The notes below the pieces were generated by a model that did no database searches, was not told the origin of the DNA, and worked only from the letters and a program-made list of their open reading frames with translations. DNA of 64,000 bases, from the NCBI RefSeq assembly GCF_001905125.1, contig NZ_LWLE01000033.1, positions 493,234 through 557,233 on the forward strand. The letters run 5' to 3'. Shown one piece after another: positions 1-8,738 of the stretch. Each line of letters begins with the position of its first letter. Position 1 is the first letter of the stretch. The position numbers and the translations under genes were made by a program. The stretch comes from Streptomyces sp. TSRI0281 (GTDB taxonomy: Bacteria > Actinomycetota > Actinomycetes > Streptomycetales > Streptomycetaceae).

Positions 1-698
1 CCTTCGCGGTGCTCTCGCTCCAGTTCGCCGACTCCAGCGGCAACACCCCCGCCTCCACCCGGCTCTCGTTCGTCGAGGACTTCGGCTGGTCGATCGGCCC
101 GGTGATGTTCTGCGTCTGGGCGCTGTTCATGATCCTCGCGATGTCCAACGGCGTGAACCTGACGGACGGTCTGGACGGCCTGGCCACCGGTGCCTCGGTG
201 ATGGTCTTCGGTGCCTACACCTTCATCGGCCTCTGGCAGTTCCAGGAGTCCTGCGCCAACGCGGACACCCTGACCAACCCCAGCGCCTGCTTCCAGGTAC
301 GCGACCCGCTCGACCTCGCCGTGGTGGCCTCCGCCCTCATGGGCTCCTGTTTCGGCTTCCTGTGGTGGAACACCTCGCCCGCCAAGATCTTCATGGGTGA
401 CACCGGTTCGCTCGCCCTCGGCGGCGCGCTGGCCGGGCTCGCGATCTGCTCCCGTACGGAGTTCCTGATGGCCATCCTCGGTGGCCTCTTCGTGATGATC
501 ACCATGTCCGTGGTCATCCAGGTCGGTTCGTTCAAGATGACCGGCAAGCGGGTCTTCCGGATGGCGCCACTCCAGCACCACTTCGAACTCAAGGGGTGGT
601 CCGAAGTCCTTGTCGTGGTCCGCTTCTGGATCATCCAGGGCATGTGCGTGATCGTCGGCCTCGGCCTCTTCTACGCGGGATGGGCAGCCAAGAAGTGA
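1..698 (+). CDS. mraY: Phospho-N-acetylmuramoyl-pentapeptide-transferase, C-terminal part (5' end outside window)
   Basis: MraY transfers phospho-MurNAc-pentapeptide to undecaprenyl phosphate at the inner face of the membrane, making lipid I. About 231 residues are visible (first full codon at base 3) of a family usually near 355, so the N-terminal third is cut off by the window edge. The Asp-rich loop GVNLTDGLDGLATG and the later GDTGSLALGG loop, both family signatures, are intact, with several hydrophobic segments between them. The C-terminus RMAPLQHHFELKGW followed by a last membrane helix is typical. Its stop overlaps the start region of murD, which indicates translational coupling inside the division/cell-wall operon. 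Confidence 0.97.
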   Translation, partial: FAVLSLQFADSSGNTPASTRLSFVEDFGWSIGPVMFCVWALFMILAMSNGVNLTDGLDGLATGASVMVFGAYTFIGLWQFQESCANADTLTNPSACFQVRDPLDLAVVASALMGSCFGFLWWNTSPAKIFMGDTGSLALGGALAGLAICSRTEFLMAILGGLFVMITMSVVIQVGSFKMTGKRVFRMAPLQHHFELKGWSEVLVVVRFWIIQGMCVIVGLGLFYAGWAAKK

Positions 699-2122
699 GC
701 AACGTGGACTGGCAGGGCAAGCGCGTCACGGTCGCCGGACTCGGCGTCAGCGGTATCCCCGCGGCCCGTGTCCTGCACCGCCTCGGGGCGCTCGTCACCG
801 TCGTCAACGACGGCGACGACGAGCGCAGCCGTACCCAGGCGGCCGAACTGGAGGCGCACGGCATCACCGTGCGCCTCGGCGACGGCGCGACCCTGCCCGA
901 GTCCACCGAGCTCATCGTGACCGCCCCCGGCTGGAAGCCGGACAAGCCGCTCTTCCTGGCAGCCGCCGAGGCGGGCGTCCCCATCTGGGGCGACGTCGAA
1001 CTCGCCTGGCGGCTGCGCGGGCTGAACGGCAGGGAGCCGGCTCCCTGGCTCGCGGTCACCGGGACCAACGGCAAGACCACCACCGTACGGATGCTCGCCT
1101 CGATCCTCGAAGCGGCAGGGCTGCGCACCGCGGCCGTCGGCAACATCGGCGTCTCGCTGCTGGACGCGGTGCTCGGCGAGGAGACGTACGACGTACTCGC
1201 CGTCGAGCTCTCCAGCTACCAGCTGCACTGGGCGCCCTCGGTACGCGCCCACTCCGCGGCCGTGCTCAACCTGGCCCCGGACCACCTCGACTGGCACGGC
1301 TCGATGGAGGCGTACACCGCCGACAAGGGCCGGATCTACGAGGGCAACACCGTCGCCTGCGTCTACAACGTCGCCGACCCGGCCACCGAGCACCTGGTGC
1401 GCGAGGCCGATGTCGAGGAGGGCTGCCGTGCCATCGGCTTCACCCTCGGCGCCCCCGGCCCCTCGCAGCTCGGTGTGGTCGACGGCATCCTCGTCGACCG
1501 GGCCTTCGTGGCGAACCGGCAGAAGCAGGCCCAGGAACTCGCGGAGGCCGGCGACGTCAACCCGCCCGCCCCGCACAACATCGCCAACGCCCTCGCGGCC
1601 GCCGCGCTGGCCCGCGCCTTCGGTGTCGAGCCCGCGGCGGTCCGCGACGGACTGCGGGCCTTCCGCCCGGACGCCCACCGCATCGAGCATGTGGCGGACG
1701 TCGGGGACGTCGTGTACGTCGACGATTCCAAGGCCACCAACACCCACGCCGCCGAAGCCTCCCTCGCGGCCTACGACCCGGTCGTCTGGATCGCCGGGGG
1801 CCTCGCCAAGGGCGCCACGTTCGACGAGCTGGTGACCGGTGCCGCCAAGCACCTGCGCGGGGTCGTGCTGATGGGCGCCGACCGGGCGCTGATCCGCGAA
1901 GCCCTGACGCGACACGCCCCCGAGGTACCGGTGGTCGACCTCGACCGGACCGACACTGGGGCGATGTCCGAGGCGGTACGGGAAGCGGCACGGCTCGCCC
2001 GGCCGGGCGACACCGTACTGCTGGCACCGGCCTGCGCCTCGATGGACATGTTCGCCAACTACAACAAGCGGGGCGAGGCGTTCGCGGACGCGGTCCGCGC
2101 ACTCGCCGACGAGCGCGACTGA
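680..2122 (+). CDS. murD: UDP-N-acetylmuramoylalanine--D-glutamate ligase
   Basis: MurD is the cytoplasmic ATP-dependent ligase that adds D-glutamate to UDP-MurNAc-L-Ala. The 480-residue product starts with a Rossmann-like domain (VTVAGLGVSG). The central Mur ligase domain has the ATP loop GTNGKTTT near residue 127 and the VELSSYQL motif. The C-terminal domain contains DDSKATN and the final LAPACASMDMF-NYNKRG signature. I use the ATG at 680, which overlaps mraY by 19 bases. A GTG at 695 that overlaps the mraY stop as GTGA is an equally plausible start and gives 475 residues. An in-frame extension upstream to 596 lies inside mraY and is not credible. Confidence 0.95.
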   Translation: MGSQEVSNVDWQGKRVTVAGLGVSGIPAARVLHRLGALVTVVNDGDDERSRTQAAELEAHGITVRLGDGATLPESTELIVTAPGWKPDKPLFLAAAEAGVPIWGDVELAWRLRGLNGREPAPWLAVTGTNGKTTTVRMLASILEAAGLRTAAVGNIGVSLLDAVLGEETYDVLAVELSSYQLHWAPSVRAHSAAVLNLAPDHLDWHGSMEAYTADKGRIYEGNTVACVYNVADPATEHLVREADVEEGCRAIGFTLGAPGPSQLGVVDGILVDRAFVANRQKQAQELAEAGDVNPPAPHNIANALAAAALARAFGVEPAAVRDGLRAFRPDAHRIEHVADVGDVVYVDDSKATNTHAAEASLAAYDPVVWIAGGLAKGATFDELVTGAAKHLRGVVLMGADRALIREALTRHAPEVPVVDLDRTDTGAMSEAVREAARLARPGDTVLLAPACASMDMFANYNKRGEAFADAVRALADERD

Positions 2123-2238
2123 CGGGCCCGGCCGCCGCGCCACGGGTGTCCCGGTGCCACCGGGCCGCCCGCGGCACCGCCGCAGGCTCCCGGGCCCGGC
2201 ACCAGCCCCGGGCACGAGCAGTGGAGGGGACAGCGACA

Positions 2239-3696
2239 ATGCCGGCCGACGAGAGTTCCGCCGCGCGCGGCCCGGACCGCGCCCGTGCGGGCGGGGTGCT
2301 CAGCCGGGCGCTCACCCCGCGCCTCCTTGCCCCGCCCGCCCCCGCGGGCGCCCCGCTGCCCGGGGGCTTCGCCCTGCGCGGGCGGCTGGCCACCGGCTCC
2401 CGGCGGCCCCCGGCGCCCCGTGGCGGCGGCCGCGGCTCCGGCGGCACCCGGACACCGCGCGGCGGCGGTCCGCGCCGGCTGTACGAGCGGGCACGCCGGG
2501 CCTGGGACCGGCCCCTGACGGCGTACTACCTGATCCTGGGCTCCAGCCTCCTGATCACCGTGCTCGGGCTCGTGATGGTCTACTCCGCATCGATGATCAA
2601 GGCGCTGGACATCGACCGGCCCGCCACCTACTTCTTCCGCAAGCAGTTCCTCGCCGCGGTCATCGGTGCCGGACTGATGCTGATCGCCGCGAAGATGCCC
2701 GTGAAGCTCCACCGGGCGCTCGCCTACCCCCTGCTCATGGGCACGGTCTTCCTGATGGTGCTGGTCCAGGTGCCGGGGATAGGGATGTCGGTCAACGGCA
2801 ACCAGAACTGGATCTATCTGGGCGGCCCCTTCCAGCTCCAGCCCAGCGAGTTCGGCAAGCTCGCACTCATCCTGTGGGGTGCCGATCTGCTGGCCCGCAA
2901 ACAGGACAAGCGGCTGCTGACGCAGTGGAAGCACATGCTCGTCCCGGTCGTCCCGGTCGCCTTCATGCTGCTCGGGCTGATCATGCTCGGCGGCGATATG
3001 GGAACTGCGATCATTCTCACCGCGATCCTGTTCGGCCTGCTCTGGCTGGCCGGTGCGCCGACCCGGCTGTTCGCGGGGGTACTCGCCTTCGCCGGGGTCA
3101 TCGGATTCCTGCTGATCAAGACCAGCCCGAACCGGATGGCCCGGCTCGAATGCACGGCGTTCAGCGATCCCGGCCCGGATGCCTCCTGCTGGCAGGCCGT
3201 ACACGGAATCTACGCGCTGGCGTCCGGCGGATGGTTCGGTTCCGGGCTGGGGGCGAGTGTGGAAAAATGGGGTCAACTGCCCGAACCGCACACCGACTTC
3301 ATCTTCGCGATCACCGGTGAGGAACTGGGGTTGGCGGGGACGCTGTCGGTGCTCGCCCTGTTCGCGGCTCTAGGCTATGCGGGTATCCGCGTGGCCGGAC
3401 GCACGGAGGACCCCTTCGTGAGGTACGCCGCGGGAGGTGTGACCACCTGGATCACGGCGCAGGCTGTGATCAACATCGGTGCGGTGCTCGGTCTGTTGCC
3501 GATCGCCGGGGTCCCGCTCCCGCTGTTCTCCTACGGAGGGTCGGCTCTGCTGCCGACCATGTTCGCTGTCGGGCTGATGATCGCCTTCGCGCGAGATGAT
3601 CCCGCCACGAAGGCGGCCCTGGCCATGCGGAGGCCCGGGGTGAGATGGAAGACGATGAGACGGCGCGTCAAGAAGCGTCCGTCCGGAGAGCGGTGA
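2239..3696 (+). CDS. ftsW: Septal peptidoglycan glycosyltransferase FtsW (SEDS family)
   Basis: FtsW polymerises lipid II at the division septum, paired with a class B penicillin-binding protein. The 485-residue product has a proline/arginine-rich cytoplasmic N-terminus of about 90 residues and then about ten membrane segments. SEDS motifs are present: QLQPSEFGKLALI, GGDMGTAII, and the long extracytoplasmic loop ending PEPHTDFIFAITGEELG, which carries the catalytic Asp region. The motif PLFSYGGSALL is near the C-terminus. The start at 2239 is preceded by GGAGGGGA at 2223-2230; the open frame upstream to 2146 has no good ribosome site. The gap after murD is 116 bp and GC-rich. Two related SEDS proteins exist in streptomycetes, but the division-cluster position favours FtsW. 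Confidence 0.95.
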   Translation: MPADESSAARGPDRARAGGVLSRALTPRLLAPPAPAGAPLPGGFALRGRLATGSRRPPAPRGGGRGSGGTRTPRGGGPRRLYERARRAWDRPLTAYYLILGSSLLITVLGLVMVYSASMIKALDIDRPATYFFRKQFLAAVIGAGLMLIAAKMPVKLHRALAYPLLMGTVFLMVLVQVPGIGMSVNGNQNWIYLGGPFQLQPSEFGKLALILWGADLLARKQDKRLLTQWKHMLVPVVPVAFMLLGLIMLGGDMGTAIILTAILFGLLWLAGAPTRLFAGVLAFAGVIGFLLIKTSPNRMARLECTAFSDPGPDASCWQAVHGIYALASGGWFGSGLGASVEKWGQLPEPHTDFIFAITGEELGLAGTLSVLALFAALGYAGIRVAGRTEDPFVRYAAGGVTTWITAQAVINIGAVLGLLPIAGVPLPLFSYGGSALLPTMFAVGLMIAFARDDPATKAALAMRRPGVRWKTMRRRVKKRPSGER

Positions 3697-3702
3697 ATTT
3701 CG

Positions 3703-4797
3703 GTGCATGTCGTACTCGCCGGTGGGGGGACCGCCGGCCACATCGAGCCCGCGCTTGCCCTCGCAGACGCCCTGCGCAGGCAGGACCCGACCGTGGGAAT
3801 CACTGCCCTCGGTACGGAACGCGGACTTGAGACCAGGCTCGTACCCGAGCGGGGGTACGAACTGGCGCTCATCCCGGCCGTACCGCTGCCGCGCAAACCC
3901 ACCCCCGAACTGATCACCGTCCCGGGACGGCTGCGCGGCACGATCAAGGCCGCCGAGCAGATCCTGGAGCGCACCAAGGCGGACTGCGTGGTCGGCTTCG
4001 GCGGCTACGTCGCCCTGCCCGGCTACCTCGCGGCCAAACGCGCCGGAGTGCCGATCGTCGTCCACGAGGCCAACGCCCGTCCGGGCCTGGCCAACAAGAT
4101 CGGTTCGCGGTACGCGCACGGGGTCGCCGTCTCCACCCCGGACAGCAAGCTGCGCGGCGCCCGCTACATCGGCATCCCGCTGCGCCGCACCATCGCCACC
4201 CTGGACCGCGCCCGGGTCCGCCCCGAGGCGCGTGCCGCCTTCGGCCTGGACCCCAACCTGCCGACGCTGCTGGTCTCCGGCGGCTCACAGGGCGCCCGGC
4301 ACCTCAACGAGGTGGTCCAGCGCGTCGCGCCGCTGCTCCAGCGCTCCGGAATCCAGATCCTCCATGTGGTCGGCCCGAAGAATGAATTGCCGCGTATCGA
4401 CAACATGCCCGGAATGCCGCCCTATATCCCGGTACCGTATGTGAGCCGGATGGACCTCGCGTACGCCGCGGCCGACATGATGCTCTGCCGCGCGGGCGCG
4501 ATGACCGTCGCCGAACTCTCCGCCGTCGGGCTTCCCGCCGCCTACGTCCCGCTGCCCATCGGCAACGGCGAACAGCGGCTCAACGCCCAGCCGGTGGTCA
4601 ACGCGGGCGGCGGCCTGCTGGTGGACGACGCGGCGCTCACCCCCGAGTGGGTGCAGGGCAACGTCCTTCCGGTGCTGTCCGATCCGCACCGGCTGTACGA
4701 GATGTCGCGCGCCGCCGCCGAGTTCGGCCGGCGCGACGCCGACGACCTGCTCGTCGGCATGGTGTACGAAGCGATTGCCGCACGCCGCCAGGCGTGA
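3703..4797 (+). CDS. murG: UDP-GlcNAc:lipid I N-acetylglucosaminyltransferase
   Basis: MurG adds GlcNAc to lipid I at the cytoplasmic membrane face to make lipid II. The 364-residue GT28/GT-B enzyme shows the first glycine loop GGGTAGHIEPALALADAL at residues 7-24. It also shows FGGYVALPG, the C-domain nucleotide loop SGGSQGARHLN, and the donor-binding segment CRAGAMTVAELSAVGLPAAYVPLP followed by GEQRLNAQPVVNAGG. The GTG start lies 6 bp after the ftsW stop, with GGAGAG just upstream, so the two are probably co-translated. Confidence 0.97.
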   Translation: MHVVLAGGGTAGHIEPALALADALRRQDPTVGITALGTERGLETRLVPERGYELALIPAVPLPRKPTPELITVPGRLRGTIKAAEQILERTKADCVVGFGGYVALPGYLAAKRAGVPIVVHEANARPGLANKIGSRYAHGVAVSTPDSKLRGARYIGIPLRRTIATLDRARVRPEARAAFGLDPNLPTLLVSGGSQGARHLNEVVQRVAPLLQRSGIQILHVVGPKNELPRIDNMPGMPPYIPVPYVSRMDLAYAAADMMLCRAGAMTVAELSAVGLPAAYVPLPIGNGEQRLNAQPVVNAGGGLLVDDAALTPEWVQGNVLPVLSDPHRLYEMSRAAAEFGRRDADDLLVGMVYEAIAARRQA

Positions 4798-4804
4798 GGC
4801 GGTG

Positions 4805-4832
4805 CGGACCCGGGGCGCGCGTCCCGGGTCCG
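4805..4832 (+). promoter_or_regulatory. 10-bp-arm hairpin between murG and ftsQ
   Basis: A perfect inverted repeat (arms 4805-4814 and 4823-4832, 8-base loop) sits 7 bases after the murG stop and immediately before the ftsQ ribosome site AAGGAG (4835-4840). There is no T tract, so it may be a processing, attenuation or translation-modulating stem rather than a full terminator. The dyad is seen directly; the function is inferred. Confidence 0.5.
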
Positions 4833-4846
4833 GTGAAGGAGCGAGC

Positions 4847-5641
4847 GTGGCCGGAGGGACGACCGCCCAGCGCGGTGCGGGCAAGCGGGCGGACACCCCG
4901 GCCCGCCCGCCGCACATCGGCACCGAGAGGCGCCGGCCGAGCCGCCGTACACTTCTGATCCTGATCGCCGTCGCGGCGGCGCTGCTCACCGCGGGCGTCG
5001 TCTGGGTGCTCTACGGATCGTCCTGGCTGCGGGTGGAGCGCGTGAGCACCACCGGCGTCGGCGTGCTGACCCGTGCCGAGGTGGAGCGGGCGGCGGCGGT
5101 GCCGATCGGGGCTCCGCTGATTTCCGTGGACACGGGTGCCATGGAGAATAGGTTGCGCCAGAAGTTGTCTCGTATCGACAGAGTGGATGTCGTACGGTCA
5201 TGGCCGCACGGCATCGGCCTTAAAGTGACCGAACGAAAGCCGGTCCTGTTGGTGAAAAAGGGCGCAAAGTTCATTGAAGTGGACGCGAAAGGCGTGCGCT
5301 TCGCGACAGTGGACAAAGCGCCCCGGGGCGTACCTCTGCTGAAATTGACACCTGATCAGTCAGCGAGTCTGCGCCGCTTCGGCAGTGACCGTCTGTTGCG
5401 GGAAGCGGTCCGGGTCGCGGGCGATCTTCCGGAGAACGTTTCCAGGGACACCAGGGTCGTACGGGTCACCTCGTACGACTCGATCTCCTTGGAGCTGACC
5501 CGGGGGCGGATGGTGGCCTGGGGCAGTGGTGAAGAGGGCGCGGTGAAGGCGAGAGTCCTCGCCGCTCTCATGAAAGCCTCTCCCAAAGCGGGGCACTTCG
5601 ACGTCAGTGCGCCCACCGCCCCTGCGGTTTCGGCGAGTTGA
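4847..5641 (+). CDS. ftsQ: Cell division protein FtsQ/DivIB
   Basis: FtsQ is a bitopic divisome protein that recruits FtsL/FtsB-type partners to the septum. The 264-residue product has a basic cytoplasmic N-terminus, one membrane helix (about residues 36-58), then a POTRA domain (WLRVERVSTTGVGVLTRAEVE onward) and the FtsQ beta domain. GTG at 4847 is chosen because AAGGAG lies 7 bases upstream; the frame extending back to 4775 overlaps murG. Bases about 5150-5420 use noticeably more A/T-ending codons than the neighbours. The conserved domain layout argues against this being foreign DNA. Confidence 0.93.
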   Translation: MAGGTTAQRGAGKRADTPARPPHIGTERRRPSRRTLLILIAVAAALLTAGVVWVLYGSSWLRVERVSTTGVGVLTRAEVERAAAVPIGAPLISVDTGAMENRLRQKLSRIDRVDVVRSWPHGIGLKVTERKPVLLVKKGAKFIEVDAKGVRFATVDKAPRGVPLLKLTPDQSASLRRFGSDRLLREAVRVAGDLPENVSRDTRVVRVTSYDSISLELTRGRMVAWGSGEEGAVKARVLAALMKASPKAGHFDVSAPTAPAVSAS

Positions 5642-5731
5642 CGCACATTTGGCCTGGCCAGCACCCTGGTTGGTCAGCGACACGGGTGATCACATAGGGT
5701 GAAAAGAAAAACGGGAGGTTCGGCGTGTTCG

Positions 5732-5761
5732 TTGAACGTGCGCCACTTGTCGACTTAGTGT
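5732..5761 (+). promoter_or_regulatory. Candidate HrdB-type promoter of ftsZ
   Basis: TTGAAC (5732-5737) and TAGTGT (5756-5761) are separated by 18 bases, a good fit to a vegetative sigma factor promoter, and would start transcription about 150 bases before the ftsZ GTG. Multiple ftsZ promoters, one developmentally controlled, are established in Streptomyces. Which of them this corresponds to is not determined here. Confidence 0.55.
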
Positions 5762-5797
5762 CCTGTTCGGAAGAGTCCAAGAAGCAGACACACTGGT

Positions 5798-5822
5798 AAC
5801 CCTAAACTTGAACGTTAGGGTT
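5798..5822 (+). promoter_or_regulatory. 8-bp inverted repeat in the ftsZ leader
   Basis: AACCCTAA (5798-5805) and TTAGGGTT (5815-5822) form a perfect dyad with a 9-base spacer, about 95 bases before the ftsZ start and downstream of the predicted promoter. It is AT-rich compared with its surroundings. It could be an operator for a developmental regulator or an RNA stem; three GACAC pentamers (5679, 5787, 5887) lie in the same intergenic region. Confidence 0.5.
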
Positions 5823-5917
5823 TGGGTCGGCGTTCGGACCGTCCCCATCGGCATCCGTCGTCGCCACGGGAATCCCGTGAAGCGGCGACACGTAACTCGA
5901 GGCGAGAGGCCTTCGAC

Positions 5918-7132
5918 GTGGCAGCACCGCAGAACTACCTCGCAGTCATCAAGGTCATCGGTGTCGGCGGCGGTGGTGTCAATGCCATCAACCGAATGAT
6001 CGAGGTCGGTCTCAAGGGCGTCGAGTTCATCGCGATCAACACTGATGCGCAAGCCCTGTTGATGAGCGACGCCGACGTCAAGCTCGACGTCGGCCGTGAA
6101 CTCACCCGTGGCCTCGGCGCCGGGGCAAACCCGGCCGTCGGTCGCAAGGCGGCAGAGGACCACCGTGAGGAGATCGAGGAGGTCCTCAAGGGGGCCGACA
6201 TGGTCTTCGTCACCGCCGGAGAAGGCGGCGGCACCGGCACCGGCGGCGCACCCGTCGTCGCCAACATCGCGCGCTCGCTCGGCGCCCTGACGATCGGTGT
6301 GGTCACCCGCCCGTTCACTTTCGAGGGCCGGCGACGCGCGAACCAGGCGGAGGACGGCATCGCCGAACTCCGCGAAGAGGTCGACACCCTCATCGTCATT
6401 CCCAATGACCGACTGCTGTCCATCTCGGACCGCCAGGTCAGTGTGCTCGACGCATTCAAGTCGGCCGACCAGGTACTGCTCTCGGGTGTCCAGGGCATCA
6501 CCGACCTCATCACCACCCCCGGCCTGATCAACCTCGACTTCGCCGACGTCAAGTCGGTCATGTCCGAGGCGGGATCGGCGCTCATGGGGATCGGCTCGGC
6601 CCGCGGGGACGACCGCGCGGTGGCCGCCGCGGAGATGGCGATCTCCTCGCCGCTCCTGGAGGCGTCCATCGACGGCGCCCGTGGTGTCCTGCTCTCCATC
6701 TCCGGCGGCAGCGACCTCGGTCTCTTCGAGATCAACGAGGCCGCCCAGCTGGTGAGCGAGGCGGCGCACCCCGAGGCGAACATCATCTTCGGCGCCGTCA
6801 TCGACGACGCGTTGGGCGACGAGGTACGGGTCACCGTGATCGCCGCGGGCTTCGACGGCGGACAGCCGCCGACCCGTCGCGAGAACGTCCTGGGGGCCAA
6901 CTCCGGCAAGCGCGAGGAGCCGGCCGCGCCGGTACGGGCCGCCGAGCCCGTGCGCCAGACCAGCGGACTGGGATCCCTGCCGCTGCGCGAGGAGTCCTCG
7001 GCCCAGGCCGAGCACACCCCGGTATCGGGCGAGAGCCAGCTTCCGCCGGTCTCCGCTCCGCACGTCCCGCCGGCCCGTCCCTACCAGGACACCCAGGCCG
7101 AAGAGCTGGATGTACCGGATTTCTTGAAGTGA
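5918..7132 (+). CDS. ftsZ: Cell division GTPase FtsZ
   Basis: FtsZ is the tubulin-like GTPase that assembles the Z-ring; in Streptomyces it is required for cross-walls and sporulation septa. The 404-residue protein contains the tubulin signature GEGGGTGTGGAPV (about residue 100), the T7 synergy loop NLDFADVKSVMSEAG, and a variable Pro/Glu-rich linker from about residue 320. It ends in the conserved tail DVPDFLK that binds SepF/FtsA-type partners. The GTG at 5918 follows a GAGGCGAGAGG purine stretch; the frame open to 5822 lies in the leader. The stop overlaps the GTG of the next gene (GTGA). Confidence 0.98.
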   Translation: MAAPQNYLAVIKVIGVGGGGVNAINRMIEVGLKGVEFIAINTDAQALLMSDADVKLDVGRELTRGLGAGANPAVGRKAAEDHREEIEEVLKGADMVFVTAGEGGGTGTGGAPVVANIARSLGALTIGVVTRPFTFEGRRRANQAEDGIAELREEVDTLIVIPNDRLLSISDRQVSVLDAFKSADQVLLSGVQGITDLITTPGLINLDFADVKSVMSEAGSALMGIGSARGDDRAVAAAEMAISSPLLEASIDGARGVLLSISGGSDLGLFEINEAAQLVSEAAHPEANIIFGAVIDDALGDEVRVTVIAAGFDGGQPPTRRENVLGANSGKREEPAAPVRAAEPVRQTSGLGSLPLREESSAQAEHTPVSGESQLPPVSAPHVPPARPYQDTQAEELDVPDFLK

Positions 7133-7887
7133 TAGGTCAGCGTCACGCAGTACCCGCGGTTCACGCGGTGGCCTCCGCGGATCGCGCGCACTTCGCCTTC
7201 ACCGACAGGTGGGGCGGAGTGAGCGCCGCTCCGTACGAGGAGCTCAACCTCGGCGGCGCGGTCGGAGACGACCCCGCCGCCGTGCGCGCGAACCGCGAGC
7301 GCGCCGCCCGTCACCTCGGTCTCGACCCGGCGCAGGTCGTCTGGATGAACCAGGTGCACGGGCGGGACGTGGCCGTGGTCGACGGACCCTGGGGCGAGAC
7401 CCCGGAAATCCCGGCCGTGGACGCGGTGGTGACCGCCCGTCGCGGGGTTCCGCTCGCGGTTCTCACCGCCGACTGCACGCCCGTTCTGCTCGCCGACCCG
7501 GTCGCCGGAGTCGTCGCGGCGGCGCACGCGGGGCGGCCCGGTCTGGTCGCCGGAGTCGTACCGGCCGCGATCGAGGCCATGATCGGCCTCGGCGCCGAAC
7601 CCTCCCGTATCACCGCGCACACCGGCCCGGCCGTGTGCGGGCGGTGTTACGAAGTCCCCGAGGGGATGCGGGCGGAGGTCGCGGAGACCGTTCCCGTCTC
7701 CTGGTCCGAGACCAGTTGGGGAACACCGGCCGTGGATGTCACCGCCGGAGTGCATGCCCAGCTCGACGCCCTCGGCGTGAGTGACCGGCACAGCTCGCCG
7801 TTCTGCACCCTGGAATCGGGCGACCATTTCTCGTACCGCCGCGACCGCACCACGGGGCGGCTCGCCGGATATGTCTGGTTGGACTGA
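7129..7887 (+). CDS. pgeF: YfiH/PgeF family protein (purine nucleoside phosphorylase / peptidoglycan-editing factor)
   Basis: The 252-residue product belongs to the DUF152 (YfiH/LACC1) family. Members are reported to act on purine nucleosides, and the E. coli protein prevents misincorporation of L-Ser into murein precursors. Metal-site motifs are visible: VHGRDV, TADCTPVLL and AAHAGRPGLVAGV, plus GPAVCGRCYEVP near residue 165. The canonical HAGWRG motif reads HAGRPG here. The GTG start overlaps the ftsZ stop, a widely conserved arrangement in actinomycetes and Firmicutes that suggests a cell-wall-related role. The exact substrate is not determined. Confidence 0.88.
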   Translation: MIGQRHAVPAVHAVASADRAHFAFTDRWGGVSAAPYEELNLGGAVGDDPAAVRANRERAARHLGLDPAQVVWMNQVHGRDVAVVDGPWGETPEIPAVDAVVTARRGVPLAVLTADCTPVLLADPVAGVVAAAHAGRPGLVAGVVPAAIEAMIGLGAEPSRITAHTGPAVCGRCYEVPEGMRAEVAETVPVSWSETSWGTPAVDVTAGVHAQLDALGVSDRHSSPFCTLESGDHFSYRRDRTTGRLAGYVWLD

Positions 7888-7893
7888 TAGGGC

Positions 7894-8613
7894 ATGACGG
7901 AACGTAGGGCTCAACTAGCCGAAAATCTGGCACAGGTGGAGGAGCGTATTGCTTCCGCTTGTGCAACAGCCGGTCGTAAAAGGGAAGAAGTGACCCTCAT
8001 TGTGGTCACGAAGACCTATCCCGCGAGCGATGTGCGGATCTTGCATGAACTCGGTGTGCGTCACGTCGCGGAGAATCGCGACCAGGACGCGGCACCCAAA
8101 GCCGCTGCTTGTGCGGATCTGTCGCTGACATGGCACTTTGTCGGACAATTGCAGACGAACAAGGTTCGTTCTGTGGCGAGTTATGCCGATGTCGTGCAGT
8201 CGGTGGACCGTAGCAAGTTGGTCACAGCCCTGTCCGCGGCCGCGGTGCGCGGCGAGCGGGAACTCGACTGCCTCATCCAGGTCGCCCTGGACGCGGACAG
8301 CGGTGAACGCGGTGAGCGCGGCGGTGTCGCGCCGGACGCGATCGAGGAGTTGGCCGCCGCGGTGGACGCCGCGCCGGGGCTCCGGCTCGGCGGTCTGATG
8401 ACGGTCGCGCCGCTCGCCGGCCCGTACGCGGGGCGGCAACGGGCCGCATTCGACCGGCTGATGGAATTCGCATCCCGCCTGCGCTCCGACCGTCCGGCTG
8501 CCACCATGGTCTCCGCGGGGATGAGTGCGGACCTTGAGGACGCGGTAGCGGCCGGAGCGACACATGTACGCGTCGGTACGGCGGTACTCGGAGTCCGACC
8601 CAGGCTCGGGTAA
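7894..8613 (+). CDS. yggS: YggS/PLPBP family PLP homeostasis protein
   Basis: This is a 239-residue single-domain alanine-racemase-fold protein that binds pyridoxal phosphate and buffers PLP and amino-acid metabolism. It is not thought to be an enzyme. The PLP lysine is K40 in VVTKTYPASD, and GLMTVAP and SAGMSADLEDAVAAGATHVRVG, which bind the phosphate, are near the C-terminus. Residue 63 lies in an ENR motif where many homologues have GEN. The first 100 codons are AT-richer than the rest. It lies 6 bp after pgeF, within the division operon. Confidence 0.93.
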   Translation: MTERRAQLAENLAQVEERIASACATAGRKREEVTLIVVTKTYPASDVRILHELGVRHVAENRDQDAAPKAAACADLSLTWHFVGQLQTNKVRSVASYADVVQSVDRSKLVTALSAAAVRGERELDCLIQVALDADSGERGERGGVAPDAIEELAAAVDAAPGLRLGGLMTVAPLAGPYAGRQRAAFDRLMEFASRLRSDRPAATMVSAGMSADLEDAVAAGATHVRVGTAVLGVRPRLG

Positions 8614-8738
8614 CGTCGCGAAGCAAGTCGGACCACAGCAGAAAATATGGTCATTCCCGCTCCGAACGGGCAGGCCACAGTGGATCGCGGGCACTTGGTG
8701 ACGAATGCCGATCCACCACAGAGCGGAGGACTCAGAGC

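Noticed and set aside
5150..5420. AT-richer stretch in ftsQ as horizontal transfer
   Set aside because: The domain order and flanking syntenic genes are normal; similar codon drift occurs in the first 100 codons of yggS, so it is more likely relaxed codon bias.
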